Below, piece after piece: positions 35,893-45,154 of a stretch of 64,000 nt of DNA (the first letter of the stretch is position 1; every line of letters begins with the position of its first letter). Location: positions 868,001-932,000 of the forward strand of contig NZ_QOVF01000001.1 of NCBI RefSeq assembly GCF_008365385.1, given 5' to 3'. The notes below the pieces were generated by a model. That model had not been told where the DNA came from. It saw only the letters and a list, made by a program, of their open reading frames with translations, and did no database searches. The position numbers and the translations under genes are program-made. Origin of the DNA: Halopseudomonas laoshanensis. GTDB taxonomy: Bacteria > Pseudomonadota > Gammaproteobacteria > Pseudomonadales > Pseudomonadaceae.

Positions 35893-35902
35893 AACAGCTA
35901 GC

Positions 35903-35940
35903 GCCTTGTGGGCTTGCAAGCCCGCAAGGCACTGTGTTTT
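35903..35940 (+). terminator. Terminator after the DUF2789 gene
   Basis: GCCTTGTGGGCT-TGCA-AGCCCGCAAGGC (35903-35930) is a 12-bp stem with one T-G pair, followed by ACTGTGTTTT. Confidence 0.55.
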
Positions 35941-36070
35941 GCTAAGATTCTTGGATTAACGGTACATCAGGACATGAATGTACACGATTTGTATAAGCAC
36001 TGAGTCCGCGCTGGAGCCATAATTGACGGGTTATCAAGATCTGCGGACCACCGCAAAAGGATTCCGTCAT

Positions 36071-38218
36071 ATGACTGCAGTAGAAACACAGCGACCCCAG
36101 CTCAGCTCGTCCTACCTTCCCCGTTCCCCTGCATTGGACGGCAGCGATCCAGAAGCCAAGCGCGCGGAGATGGCTGAGTATTTCACCAGTGTATTTGATC
36201 GATACGAATCTCTTTTTGACCTGTTGGCCAATGATGCGGCTTTCTACGACAAGCCCATAGCGCTGCGTCATCCGTTGATTTTCTACTTCGGTCACACGGC
36301 GACTTTTTATACCAACAAACTGGTATTGGCCAAACTGCTTCCCGAGCGCATTGACCCGCGGCTTGAGTCCATATGCGCGGTCGGCGTGGATGAGATGAGC
36401 TGGGACGACCTCGACGACACTCATTACGAATGGCCCAGTGTGGGAGAGGTGCGCGCCTATCGACAGAAAGTGCGTGCCGCGGTGCTCAAGGTGATCAACA
36501 GCTTGCCATTGCAACTGCCGATTCAGTGGGAGGGCACTTGGTGGCCGATAATCATGTGTATTGAACATGAGCTGATTCATCTGGAAACCAGCACAGTGCT
36601 GATACGTCAGCACAAGCTCGAGTACGTCCGCTCGTCACCCGAATGGTCGCCATGCAAGTCTTCGTGCGCCGTTCAGAGCGCTGCCCCGGAAAACCAGCTG
36701 TTGTCATTGCCGGCCGGTCAGGTGACCTTGGGCAAGGCGCGCAATGCGGATCGTTATGGATGGGATAATGAATACGGTCACCGGCAGGTGGATGTTGAAG
36801 CCTTCCAGGCCAGCCGCTATCTGGTCAGTAATGCCGAGTTTCTGCAGTTCGTTGAGGCCGGCGGGTACGCCGATGATGATGTCTGGGACGATGAGGGCCT
36901 CAAGTGGCGTAATTTCGCCGCGGCGCGACATCCCGCGTTCTGGGTTTGGCGCGATGCCTGGTATTTGCGCCTGATGAGCGAAGAAGTCAGCATGCCTTGG
37001 GACTGGCCAGTAGAGGTCAATTGTCTCGAGGCCAGCGCGTTCTGCCGCTGGAAAGCACGCGAGACCGGTGAGCCGATCCGCTTGCCCAGTGAAGATGAGT
37101 GGTATCGGCTGTATGATCACGCCGGGGTGCAGGAAGTATCATCAGCCCCAGCCAGTGCCAATCTTCAGCTGGAGCATTTTGCCTCTCCTTGCCCGGTCAC
37201 CGAATTCGCCCACGGCGACTTTTACGATGTGGTGGGCAATGTCTGGCAATGGACCCACACGCCTATTTATCCATTCGACGGCTTTCAGGTGCATCCGCTA
37301 TACGATGATTTCACCACCCCGACCTTCGATAATCAGCATAATCTGATCAAGGGCGGGTCCTGGGCCTCCTGCGGCAACGAAACCCGGCGCAGTGCGCGCT
37401 ATGCTTTCCGCCGTCATTTTTTCCAACATGCGGGGTTCCGTTACGTGTCTTCCGATGCTCAGGCCCAAGAGCCGAATGCCTATTACGAAAGTGACCGGCA
37501 GATGTCCGAATATGCCGAGTTTCATTACGGTGACAGCTACTTCAACGTGGCGAATTTTCCCAAGGCGATGGCCGAGCTGGCGATTGCTGCAATGGGCGAT
37601 CAACCGGCTGAAACCGCGCTTGATCTGGGCTGCGCCTCCGGTCGTGCGACTTTTGAGCTGGCCAGGCATTTTGCCCATGTTACCGGGATCGATTTTTCCG
37701 CGCGCTTTGTCGGTCAGGGGGCAGAGATGGCGGAGCAGGGCATATTACGTTACACGCTGACGGATGAGGGCGAGCTGGTTTCCTACAAGTCCAGCAGTCT
37801 AGCGGACCTGCAACTGGCCGAGTACGCGTCAAAGGTAGCGTTCTACCAGGGTGATGCGTGCAATCTCAAGCCGCAGTTCAGCGGCTACGATCTTGTTCTG
37901 GCGGTCAATCTGATTGACCGGCTGTATAACCCCGCCAGTTTCCTCGAGACCGTGCATGAGCGTTTGAAGCTGGGTGGCAAACTGGTATTGGCGTCACCTT
38001 ACACCTGGCTTGAGGAGCACACCCCGCGCGCGCAATGGGTGGGCGGGTTCAAGAAAGACGGTGAAAACTACACCACCCTGGATGGGCTGCAGGATCTGCT
38101 TGGCAAACACTTCCGGCAAGTAGGCGAGCCGCAGAAGGTCGAATTTGTCATCCGTGAGACTCGGCATAAATTCCAACATAGCTATTCTGAAGCCAGTGTC
38201 TGGGAACGTATCCTGTGA
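36071..38218 (+). CDS. ovoA: OvoA: 5-histidylcysteine sulfoxide synthase / methyltransferase
   Basis: A 715-residue first enzyme of ovothiol A synthesis: it joins cysteine to C5 of histidine using O2 and a mononuclear non-haem iron, and its C-terminal domain N-methylates the product. N-terminal DinB-like part with iron ligands H75 (FGHTAT), H166 and H170 (the HELIHLE motif); FGE-sulfatase-like middle (about 205-455, with GGSWASCGNETRRSARYAFRR near its end); SAM methyltransferase C-terminus (ALDLGCASGRATFELARHF). ATG 36071 has AAGGA 9 nt upstream. Followed after 11 bp by the lyase gene. Confidence 0.92.
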   Translation: MTAVETQRPQLSSSYLPRSPALDGSDPEAKRAEMAEYFTSVFDRYESLFDLLANDAAFYDKPIALRHPLIFYFGHTATFYTNKLVLAKLLPERIDPRLESICAVGVDEMSWDDLDDTHYEWPSVGEVRAYRQKVRAAVLKVINSLPLQLPIQWEGTWWPIIMCIEHELIHLETSTVLIRQHKLEYVRSSPEWSPCKSSCAVQSAAPENQLLSLPAGQVTLGKARNADRYGWDNEYGHRQVDVEAFQASRYLVSNAEFLQFVEAGGYADDDVWDDEGLKWRNFAAARHPAFWVWRDAWYLRLMSEEVSMPWDWPVEVNCLEASAFCRWKARETGEPIRLPSEDEWYRLYDHAGVQEVSSAPASANLQLEHFASPCPVTEFAHGDFYDVVGNVWQWTHTPIYPFDGFQVHPLYDDFTTPTFDNQHNLIKGGSWASCGNETRRSARYAFRRHFFQHAGFRYVSSDAQAQEPNAYYESDRQMSEYAEFHYGDSYFNVANFPKAMAELAIAAMGDQPAETALDLGCASGRATFELARHFAHVTGIDFSARFVGQGAEMAEQGILRYTLTDEGELVSYKSSSLADLQLAEYASKVAFYQGDACNLKPQFSGYDLVLAVNLIDRLYNPASFLETVHERLKLGGKLVLASPYTWLEEHTPRAQWVGGFKKDGENYTTLDGLQDLLGKHFRQVGEPQKVEFVIRETRHKFQHSYSEASVWERIL

Positions 38219-38229
38219 CCGGGCTTTAG

Positions 38230-39444
38230 ATGAGGGGCAACGGATTGGGTATTGATTTTGACCAGTTGATCACCCGCGAGCACACCGAATCTGTCAAGTT
38301 CGATGCGCGCAAATCGGTATTCGGCACTGATCAGGTGATTCCGCTATGGGTGGCGGATATGGATTTCGCTGCGCCGCAAGCCGTTACCCGCGCGCTTGAG
38401 GAGCGAGCCCGGCATCCGGTCTACGGCTACAGCCTGTTTCCGGAGTCCCTGTACCAGTCGATGATCGACTGGTTCGCTTCCCGGCATGGCTGGCATATCG
38501 AACGTGATTGGATCCTGCTGGCGCCGGGTGTGGTGCCTTCGCTGCACGCCGCTGCTATGGCATTCGCCGCTGAGGGCGAAGGGATCATTATTCAGCCGCC
38601 GGTGTATCCTCCGTTTTTCAGTTCGGTACAAAAAACCGGGCGCCGGGTGATTGAAAACCCGCTGCAGTGGGTTGACGGCGAATACCGGATGGATCTGGAG
38701 CATCTGGCCGCGTGTGCGCAGCAGGGCGCCAGGATGCTGGTTCTGTGCTCGCCCCATAATCCCGTCGGGCGAGTCTGGCGGCGCGAAGAGCTAGAGGGGT
38801 TATTGGAGATCACTCGGCAGCACGATCTGCTGGTGGTCTCTGATGATATCCATTGCGATCTGGTGTTTGATGGGCATCGCCAACAGATGCTCGCCAGTAT
38901 GGCGACGCGCGAGGATCGCATCATCACCGCATTGGCACCCAGCAAGACCTTCAATATCCCGGGCATGGGCCTCTCGGCGCTGGTGATTGCGGATGCCGGC
39001 CAACGCCAGGCAATCAAGCGGGTGTTCGATTCCCTGCATATGCAGCAGGCGAATCCCTTCAGTATTGTCGCATTTGAAGCGGCCTATCGGCATGGCGGCC
39101 CCTGGCTGGATGCGCTGCTGCCATATCTACAGTCGAACATGCAATTTGTCCGGCAGTATTTGCAGCAGCATGTGCCACAGATCCGCTGTGCCCAGGCTCA
39201 GGGTACTTACCTGTTATGGTTGGATTGTCGCGCGCTGGGGATGACCGATGGGCAGCTCAAGGCCTTTTTTATTCAAAAAGCCGGTGTCGGGCTGAACCCG
39301 GGTATCAGCTTTGGGGCCGCGGGCAGTGGCTATATGCGGATCAATATCGGTACCCGGCGCGCGTTGTTACAGCAGGCTCTCGAGCAGATACGCGACGCTG
39401 TCCAGGCACATGTGGCCACCGCGCTCGGCCGTGAGTCGCGTTAG
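38230..39444 (+). CDS. ovoB: OvoB: PLP-dependent beta-lyase of ovothiol synthesis
   Basis: A 404-residue class I/II aminotransferase-fold enzyme of the MalY/PatB type: ESVKFDARKSVFGTDQVIPLWVADMDFAAP, CSPHNPVGRVW, SDDIHCDLVF and PLP-lysine loop ALAPSKTFNIPGM. Next to ovoA, it is the expected lyase that cleaves the C-S bond of the sulfoxide to give 5-thiohistidine. ATG 38230 lacks a good ribosome site; a TTG at 38245 has AGGGG 7 nt upstream and may be the true start. Confidence 0.87.
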   Translation: MRGNGLGIDFDQLITREHTESVKFDARKSVFGTDQVIPLWVADMDFAAPQAVTRALEERARHPVYGYSLFPESLYQSMIDWFASRHGWHIERDWILLAPGVVPSLHAAAMAFAAEGEGIIIQPPVYPPFFSSVQKTGRRVIENPLQWVDGEYRMDLEHLAACAQQGARMLVLCSPHNPVGRVWRREELEGLLEITRQHDLLVVSDDIHCDLVFDGHRQQMLASMATREDRIITALAPSKTFNIPGMGLSALVIADAGQRQAIKRVFDSLHMQQANPFSIVAFEAAYRHGGPWLDALLPYLQSNMQFVRQYLQQHVPQIRCAQAQGTYLLWLDCRALGMTDGQLKAFFIQKAGVGLNPGISFGAAGSGYMRINIGTRRALLQQALEQIRDAVQAHVATALGRESR

Positions 39445-39463
39445 AGCGTCGAGTCGCAAGATC

Positions 39464-41236
39464 TCAGTCAGTACGCTGGCTCAGACCAAACTGCAACTCG
39501 GCCAGACGCGCGTATAGCGGGCTGCTTTGTATCAGTTGCTGGTGAGTGCCCAACGCCACCAATTTGCCATGCTCAATCACCGCGATACGGTCGGCATGCT
39601 GAACCGTGGCTAACCGGTGCGCAATCACCAGCGTAGTGCGGCCGTGCATTAGCGCGGGTAGCGCCTGCTGAATCAGGTGCTCGCTCTGGGCATCCAGCGC
39701 GCTGGTCGCCTCATCCAGCAGCAGTATCGGCGCGTCGGTGAGTAGTGCCCGGGCGATGGCCAAACGTTGCTTCTGGCCACCAGACAAGCCCAGGCCGGCA
39801 TCGCCCAGCTGCGTGTCGTAGCCCTGCGGCATGGCGTTGATAAACTCTTCGGCATGCGCTGCACGCGCGGCATTGATGACCGCCTGCATATCGGCTTGAG
39901 GACGCCCGTAGCGGATATTGTCGGCCACACTGCCGTAGAACAGCGCCGGATTTTGCGACACCAGCGCAAAGCAGCGACGCAAATCGACCGGGTCCAGTTG
40001 GCGGATATCGCAGCCTTCCAAGGTGATCCGTCCTGCGCTGGGATCGAAGAAACGCAGTAACAGGTCGAGCAGGGTCGACTTGCCCGACCCTGAGGGGCCG
40101 ACCAGAGCCAGCGTTTCCCCCGCGTAAACCTGCAAATCCAGGCCGTCGATGGCATAAACCTCAGGCCGCGTGGGGTAGGCAAACCGCACCTGCTCAAATG
40201 CAAGGTTGCCGCTGACTCGGGCGGGCAACTGCAACAGGCCGCTCACGGGCGCGGTAATTTCCCGCTGGGTCTGAAGCAACTCGACGATGCGCGCCCCCGC
40301 GCCAGCAGCACGCTGCAACTCGCCGATCACCTCGCTCAACGCAGCGGCAGAGACGCCGACGATCAAACTGTAGAAGACGAAGGCGGCCAGTTCGCCACCG
40401 CTGATACGCCCGGCGATCACGTCCATGCCGCCCACCCAGAGCATTACGCCGATAGCGCCGAGCACCAGCACAATCACCACAAAAGTCAGCCAGGCCCGCT
40501 GGCGGATTCGCTGTCGCGCGACCTCGAAGGCCTGCTCGACTACGCTGGAAAAACGCTGGCGATCCTGCTCCTGATGGTTATAGGCCTGCACTGTCTTGAT
40601 CTGGCCGAGAATCTCGCCCACGTAGCTGCCAACGTCCGCAACGCGATCCTGACTTTGCCGAGACAGGCTTCTGACCCGTCGGCCGAAAAACAGGATAGGC
40701 GCGATCACCAGGGGAATTGCCAGCATGACGATACTGGTCAGCTTGGGATTGGTGACGAATAACAGAACAATACCGCCCAGCAGCATTAATGCGTTACGCA
40801 GGGCGATGGATACGGTCGAGCCGATAACGGATTGCAGCACGGTGGTGTCGGCGGTAAGCCGTGACTGGATTTCCAGACCGCGGTTGCTTTCGTAGAATCC
40901 CGGATGCAGTTCGATCAGATGATCGAACACTTGCCGGCGTATGTCAGCCACCACCCGTTCGCCAATCCACGACACCAGGTAGAAACGCGCAAAGGTGCCT
41001 ACCGCCAGGGCGATCACCAGCACCGCAAAAAAGCCAACTGACTGATTGAGTAGTTCCGGCGATCGAGTAGCGAAGCCTTGATCGACCAGCAAGCGCAGCC
41101 CCTGACCCAGGGACAGGGTGATCGCCGCAGTGAAGGTCAAGGCCAGCATGGCTCCGGCTACCTGCCAGCGGTAAGGGGCAATAAAGCGTAGTGTCAGTGC
41201 CAGAGCTTGGCGATGCGTGCCGGCTATAGTCTTCAT
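39464..41236 (-). CDS. ABC exporter, fused permease-ATPase (MsbA/lipid-drug type)
   Basis: A 590-residue half-transporter: six TM helices in residues 1-310 followed by the nucleotide-binding domain with Walker A GPSGSGKST, Q-loop VSQNPALF, signature LSGGQKQR, Walker B ILLLDEATSALD and H-loop IAHRLATV. Works as a dimer exporting lipids, drugs or peptides. Convergent with ovoB, so not obviously part of the ovothiol pathway. Substrate unknown. Confidence 0.9.
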   Translation of the reverse strand: MKTIAGTHRQALALTLRFIAPYRWQVAGAMLALTFTAAITLSLGQGLRLLVDQGFATRSPELLNQSVGFFAVLVIALAVGTFARFYLVSWIGERVVADIRRQVFDHLIELHPGFYESNRGLEIQSRLTADTTVLQSVIGSTVSIALRNALMLLGGIVLLFVTNPKLTSIVMLAIPLVIAPILFFGRRVRSLSRQSQDRVADVGSYVGEILGQIKTVQAYNHQEQDRQRFSSVVEQAFEVARQRIRQRAWLTFVVIVLVLGAIGVMLWVGGMDVIAGRISGGELAAFVFYSLIVGVSAAALSEVIGELQRAAGAGARIVELLQTQREITAPVSGLLQLPARVSGNLAFEQVRFAYPTRPEVYAIDGLDLQVYAGETLALVGPSGSGKSTLLDLLLRFFDPSAGRITLEGCDIRQLDPVDLRRCFALVSQNPALFYGSVADNIRYGRPQADMQAVINAARAAHAEEFINAMPQGYDTQLGDAGLGLSGGQKQRLAIARALLTDAPILLLDEATSALDAQSEHLIQQALPALMHGRTTLVIAHRLATVQHADRIAVIEHGKLVALGTHQQLIQSSPLYARLAELQFGLSQRTD

Positions 41237-41322
41237 TGAGGGCCCAGTCGAGATTCGATATTAGCTATGGTACCCTTGCGCGCTCATTTTTTTCCCGTTA
41301 ATTGCCTGCTGGAACCCTACTG

Positions 41323-42765
41323 ATGAGCTCTCGAAACATCTGGACCCACAAGGGTACCTTTCTCCTCGCCGCGGTTGGTTCTGCGGTCGGCCTCGGCAAC
41401 CTATGGCGTTTCCCCTATCTGACTGGCGAAAACGGCGGCGGAGCCTTTATTCTGGTCTATGCGATGACCATTGCCATTGTCGGGATCCCCATTCTGATCG
41501 CCGAAACCCTGATTGGCCGCGCCAGCCGCCGCAGCCCGATCATGGGCATGAAACACCTTACCGAAAGCCAGGGCTTGAACAATGCCTGGCGCAGCATCGG
41601 TTGGATGGGCGCTGCAGCCGCGTTCATTATTCTGAGCTTCTATTCGGTGATTGCCGGCTGGGCAGTGCATTACACCGGGCTGATGTTCAGCGGTTCTCTG
41701 GCGGGTGCGGACGCGGAAGCCATTGGCGCGTCATTTGACAACCTGTTGGCCTCACCGGTATTGCTGTTGATATACCACACGCTGTTTATTGTCGGCTCCG
41801 GGCTGATCGTCGGCATGGGTATTCACAAAGGCATCGAGGGCAGTTTGCGTTTTCTGATGCCTTCATTGTTTCTGATTCTGCTGATCGTGCTGGTGTATTC
41901 ACTCATGGTCGGCGACGCGGCGGCAGCGTTCAGCTTCCTGTTCACCTTCAACCTGCAGGATCTGAGCCTGGAAGGCTGGTTGGAAGCAATGGGGCAATCG
42001 TTCTTTACGCTGAGTCTGGGTATGGGCGCGATCATGGCTTATGGCGCTTATATGTCTGGTGAGGCATCGCTGACGCGTACCGCCTTCGCTATTGCGCTGG
42101 TGGACACTGTGGTGGCGCTGATGGCCGGTGTGGCGATCTTTGCTCTGGTCTTCGGCAGCGGGCTGGAAGCTGCACAAGGCCCTGGCTTGATGTTCGTCAC
42201 TCTGCCTATCGCTTTTGCCCAGTTGCCGGGCGGCTCGATTCTGGGCGGGGTGTTTTTCGTATTGGTAATTGGCGCGGCCTTAACGTCGGCAATCTCGTTG
42301 GTGGAGCCTGTGGCGGCCTGGTTGGTCGAGCGTTTTGGTTTCAGCCGTCCGAAAGCGGTGGCACTGATGGTGGCGCTTTGCTGGTTGCTGGGGTTGGTAA
42401 CAGTATTCAGCTTCAATCTGTGGTCGGAAGGGACCATTACCCATCAGCTGTTCGACCGCTCACCCTTTGACGTGCTGGAATTCATAACCAATATCCTGAT
42501 GCCGCTGGGCGGTCTGTTGATCGCGCTGTTTGCCGGTTGGGCGTTGAGCCGCGATGCAGTAATACGGGAAATGGGCACCAACACCGGTTGGTTCAGTATC
42601 TGGCAATTCCTGGTGCGCTTTATCGCCCCCACGGCTGTGGCGTTTGTTTTTCTGCGCACCATTCCGCAGATCGAGGGCAATCTGCGTCCGGCCGTGCTGG
42701 CAGTATTGATGATCGTTGCGTTTAGCGTTGGCAGAAGGCTGTTGGCACGGCGCAGGATCGGCTGA
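41323..42765 (+). CDS. Sodium-dependent transporter, NSS (SNF) family
   Basis: A 480-residue LeuT-fold symporter with twelve predicted TM helices. The TM1 signature WTHKGTFLLAAVGSAVGLGNLWRFPYLTGENGGGAF, which forms the Na+ and substrate sites, is intact, as is SLGMGAIMAYGAYM in TM6. It imports an amino acid or amine with sodium. ATG 41323 is preferred to an upstream TTG. Confidence 0.92.
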   Translation: MSSRNIWTHKGTFLLAAVGSAVGLGNLWRFPYLTGENGGGAFILVYAMTIAIVGIPILIAETLIGRASRRSPIMGMKHLTESQGLNNAWRSIGWMGAAAAFIILSFYSVIAGWAVHYTGLMFSGSLAGADAEAIGASFDNLLASPVLLLIYHTLFIVGSGLIVGMGIHKGIEGSLRFLMPSLFLILLIVLVYSLMVGDAAAAFSFLFTFNLQDLSLEGWLEAMGQSFFTLSLGMGAIMAYGAYMSGEASLTRTAFAIALVDTVVALMAGVAIFALVFGSGLEAAQGPGLMFVTLPIAFAQLPGGSILGGVFFVLVIGAALTSAISLVEPVAAWLVERFGFSRPKAVALMVALCWLLGLVTVFSFNLWSEGTITHQLFDRSPFDVLEFITNILMPLGGLLIALFAGWALSRDAVIREMGTNTGWFSIWQFLVRFIAPTAVAFVFLRTIPQIEGNLRPAVLAVLMIVAFSVGRRLLARRRIG

Positions 42766-42791
42766 AGCGAAGAGCAGGAGCGGGGAGCCGT

Positions 42792-44153
42792 TCAGCTCTG
42801 CTCTATCGAGACGGTCAGGCGGGATGTGTGCGCGGCTAGCGCAACCTGGTTACGACCAGCCCGCTTGGCCTCATACATGGCCTGGTCGGCGATGTTGACC
42901 AAATCTTCCGGGGCCAGGCCATCAAAAGGGTAGGTCGCCACACCGACGCTGGCGGAGATCTGGACCAGCGTGTCCAGAACACTGAAGGGCCGACACAGGT
43001 CGGTGGTGATCTTTTTCGCCACCGCCATCACCTGTTCGGGCGCGCTGATTTCGTTCAGCGCAACAGTGAATTCGTCGCCGCCCATGCGCGCGACCGTGTC
43101 GGATTCGCGGACGCAATCCTTGATGCGCTGTGCCACCAGGCGCAGCAGCACATCGCCAGCCTCATGACCCATGCTGTCATTCACCTCTTTAAACCCATCC
43201 AGGTCAATGAACATGACTGCAATGGACAGCTTGGCCCTTTCGGCATGACGCAGATCCTGCTGCAGCCGATCCATAAACAGGCGGCGGTTCGGAAGGTCGG
43301 TGAGAATGTCGAAATTGGCCTGGTGCCAGCTCTGGTCTTCCGCCGCTTTGCGCAGCGTGATATCCCTGGCGATGCCTACCACGGCTTCGACCATTTCAGG
43401 GTGATCGCCTTCCTTGACCAACACTGGCGAGAGAATATATTCCAGCTGCTGGCCAGCGCCGAGGGTGTAGGAAAATTCACCTCGATAGCTTTCGCCGCTG
43501 CTGACCACCTGCAGCAGGTTGCGCTGCAGGCTGGCGGCGAAATCAAAGCCCAGATCAAAGCAGGTTTTGCCGATTATCTGGTAATGCGGGCGGTCGAACA
43601 AATCGGCGGTCGCTGCATTAACGTATAAAAACCGACCCTCGGGATCGAGTACGAAAGTCTGGTCGGTGGACGCGCTGAGGATGGTTTTCAGCAGGCGAGT
43701 GTCCATGTCTTTTTCGTTGGTGTAGCTGGCCAGCGATTCATCCAGCGACTGGTCGATTGCCTCGTTGAAACGAAGAATGTCGTCCAGGCAGTTGGGGGAG
43801 TTGGCGGGGTCGATTTCCTTCATCCACAGGCGCAGCACGTTGACGCGCAGGGCGCGATATTCCGATACGGCTTCATTGATGGTGAATCCAGCGGTCAGGC
43901 GGTCAACGCCGTGCTCTTCTGCAGCGGTGTCTGCATCGGGATCAAAGGGGGCCTGGCCCTTGGAGCGGGCGATTTGCTGAGCTTCGGTTTGCGGCTTGTC
44001 CAGATCGGCGGCGATGGCCATGAGCATTTCGCGGGCGTGATCGCGACGGCCTTTCTTGTCGAGGTTGTTGGCTGAGTCGATACTCAGCGCAAACTTGTCC
44101 CATTCCAGAAGCAGTATCTCGATATTGCCGCGAATAAAATCAGCCAGCTTCAC
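42792..44153 (-). CDS. PAS-GGDEF diguanylate cyclase with RsbRD-like N-terminus
   Basis: A 453-residue soluble protein making c-di-GMP. N-terminal helical region of about 145 residues resembling the RsbRD/globin-like sensor input, PAS domain (about 155-270), then GGDEF domain: NFDILTDLPNRRLFMDRL, VMFIDLDGFKEVND, and catalytic GGDEF at 358-362. The inhibitory I-site RESD is at 349-352, five residues before it, so product feedback is expected. Signal sensed is unknown. Confidence 0.9.
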   Translation of the reverse strand: MKLADFIRGNIEILLLEWDKFALSIDSANNLDKKGRRDHAREMLMAIAADLDKPQTEAQQIARSKGQAPFDPDADTAAEEHGVDRLTAGFTINEAVSEYRALRVNVLRLWMKEIDPANSPNCLDDILRFNEAIDQSLDESLASYTNEKDMDTRLLKTILSASTDQTFVLDPEGRFLYVNAATADLFDRPHYQIIGKTCFDLGFDFAASLQRNLLQVVSSGESYRGEFSYTLGAGQQLEYILSPVLVKEGDHPEMVEAVVGIARDITLRKAAEDQSWHQANFDILTDLPNRRLFMDRLQQDLRHAERAKLSIAVMFIDLDGFKEVNDSMGHEAGDVLLRLVAQRIKDCVRESDTVARMGGDEFTVALNEISAPEQVMAVAKKITTDLCRPFSVLDTLVQISASVGVATYPFDGLAPEDLVNIADQAMYEAKRAGRNQVALAAHTSRLTVSIEQS

Positions 44154-44382
44154 CCGTTAACCTCACATGCGTACTCTGTTCAGACAAGCATGCTGGTAAT
44201 CCTAGTTCTGCTGAACTAAGTGACAAGTATGCCGCATACCCGACACAGGAATTCATTACGTCAAGTGCTGGCAATATATCACCGTTTTGCCTTAAGAAAA
44301 GCATTGCCAGTGGTTGGCGGGGGTGTTGCCCGTTCTGCGCTGAAGGCTAGGCCTGCTGGGAGGTTGCCAGTAATCGGCAGCC

Positions 44383-44898
44383 TCAACCGTTGGGCTGAAG
44401 CAAAGCGACTACGTCAGTGGCACCCATCGCCCGGGCAAGGTCCAGAGCGGTTTTGCCCTCATCGTCGGTAGCGCGGGTGTCTGCGCCGGCACCCAGCAAT
44501 TGATTGAAGATATCGCGCTGGTTGAACATGGCAGCAAACATCAGCGCGGTTTTACCTCCTGGCGGGCGAAAGTTGACGTCAGCTCCACCAAGGATCAACG
44601 CGTCGATCAGCGCTCTTTCGCCCTTGAAAACCACTCCGGCCAGCGGTGTCTGTCCGCGATCATTGGCCAGGTCTGGATCTGCTCCGTGTTTCAGCAGTAA
44701 GGTCGATGTTTCCAGGTGACCGTGGTAGCTGGCCAGCATCAGCAGACTATCACCCTTGTGATTTCTCAGATTGGCGGGTAGCCCTGCTTGCAGCAGTGGC
44801 GCCAATCCCCGGGTATTTCCGTCCCGGGCAAAGTCAAAGACCTTTTCGGCAAAAGCGAGTGCTTCATCATCAAGTACGCCGGGAGGGGCAGTCTGCAT
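44383..44898 (-). CDS. Ankyrin-repeat protein
   Basis: A 171-residue protein made of about four ankyrin repeats (NHKGDSLLMLASYHGHLETSTLLLKHGADPDLAN, DRGQTPLAGVVFKGERALIDALILGGADVNF, and so on), with no signal peptide. Probably a cytosolic binding partner; in pseudomonads such genes may accompany catalase, but no such gene is here. Confidence 0.87.
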   Translation of the reverse strand: MQTAPPGVLDDEALAFAEKVFDFARDGNTRGLAPLLQAGLPANLRNHKGDSLLMLASYHGHLETSTLLLKHGADPDLANDRGQTPLAGVVFKGERALIDALILGGADVNFRPPGGKTALMFAAMFNQRDIFNQLLGAGADTRATDDEGKTALDLARAMGATDVVALLQPNG

Positions 44899-44946
44899 AA
44901 AATTACCTTTTTGGGTTTAGTCGCTGCTCGTACGTAGGAGCTCGAT

Positions 44947-45102
44947 ATGGCCATTCAGACTGACGCACGTCAATTGCGCCGTCTCTGTGCTATGGCTCGC
45001 CAGGCTGATTTTGGTTCCCTTGCAGCAGTCATGACTCCACGCATCGGGCTTCTGCGGCAACAGTCTGTTGCCAGCAGTGGCGGGGCTTTTCTGGCATCAT
45101 GA
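44947..45102 (+). CDS. Possible 51-aa small protein
   Basis: ATG at 44947 has AGGAG with 6 nt spacing, a strong start signal. The 51-residue product (MAIQTDARQLRRLCAMARQA at the start) is basic with no signal peptide or recognised domain. It ends 52 bp before the Bcr/CflA gene and could be a leader or chance ORF. Confidence 0.3.
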   Translation: MAIQTDARQLRRLCAMARQADFGSLAAVMTPRIGLLRQQSVASSGGAFLAS

Positions 45103-45154
45103 ACCTCTATGTTCTGCTATCTTCCGAGCAGACCGCCCGTTATTCGGATATTAC

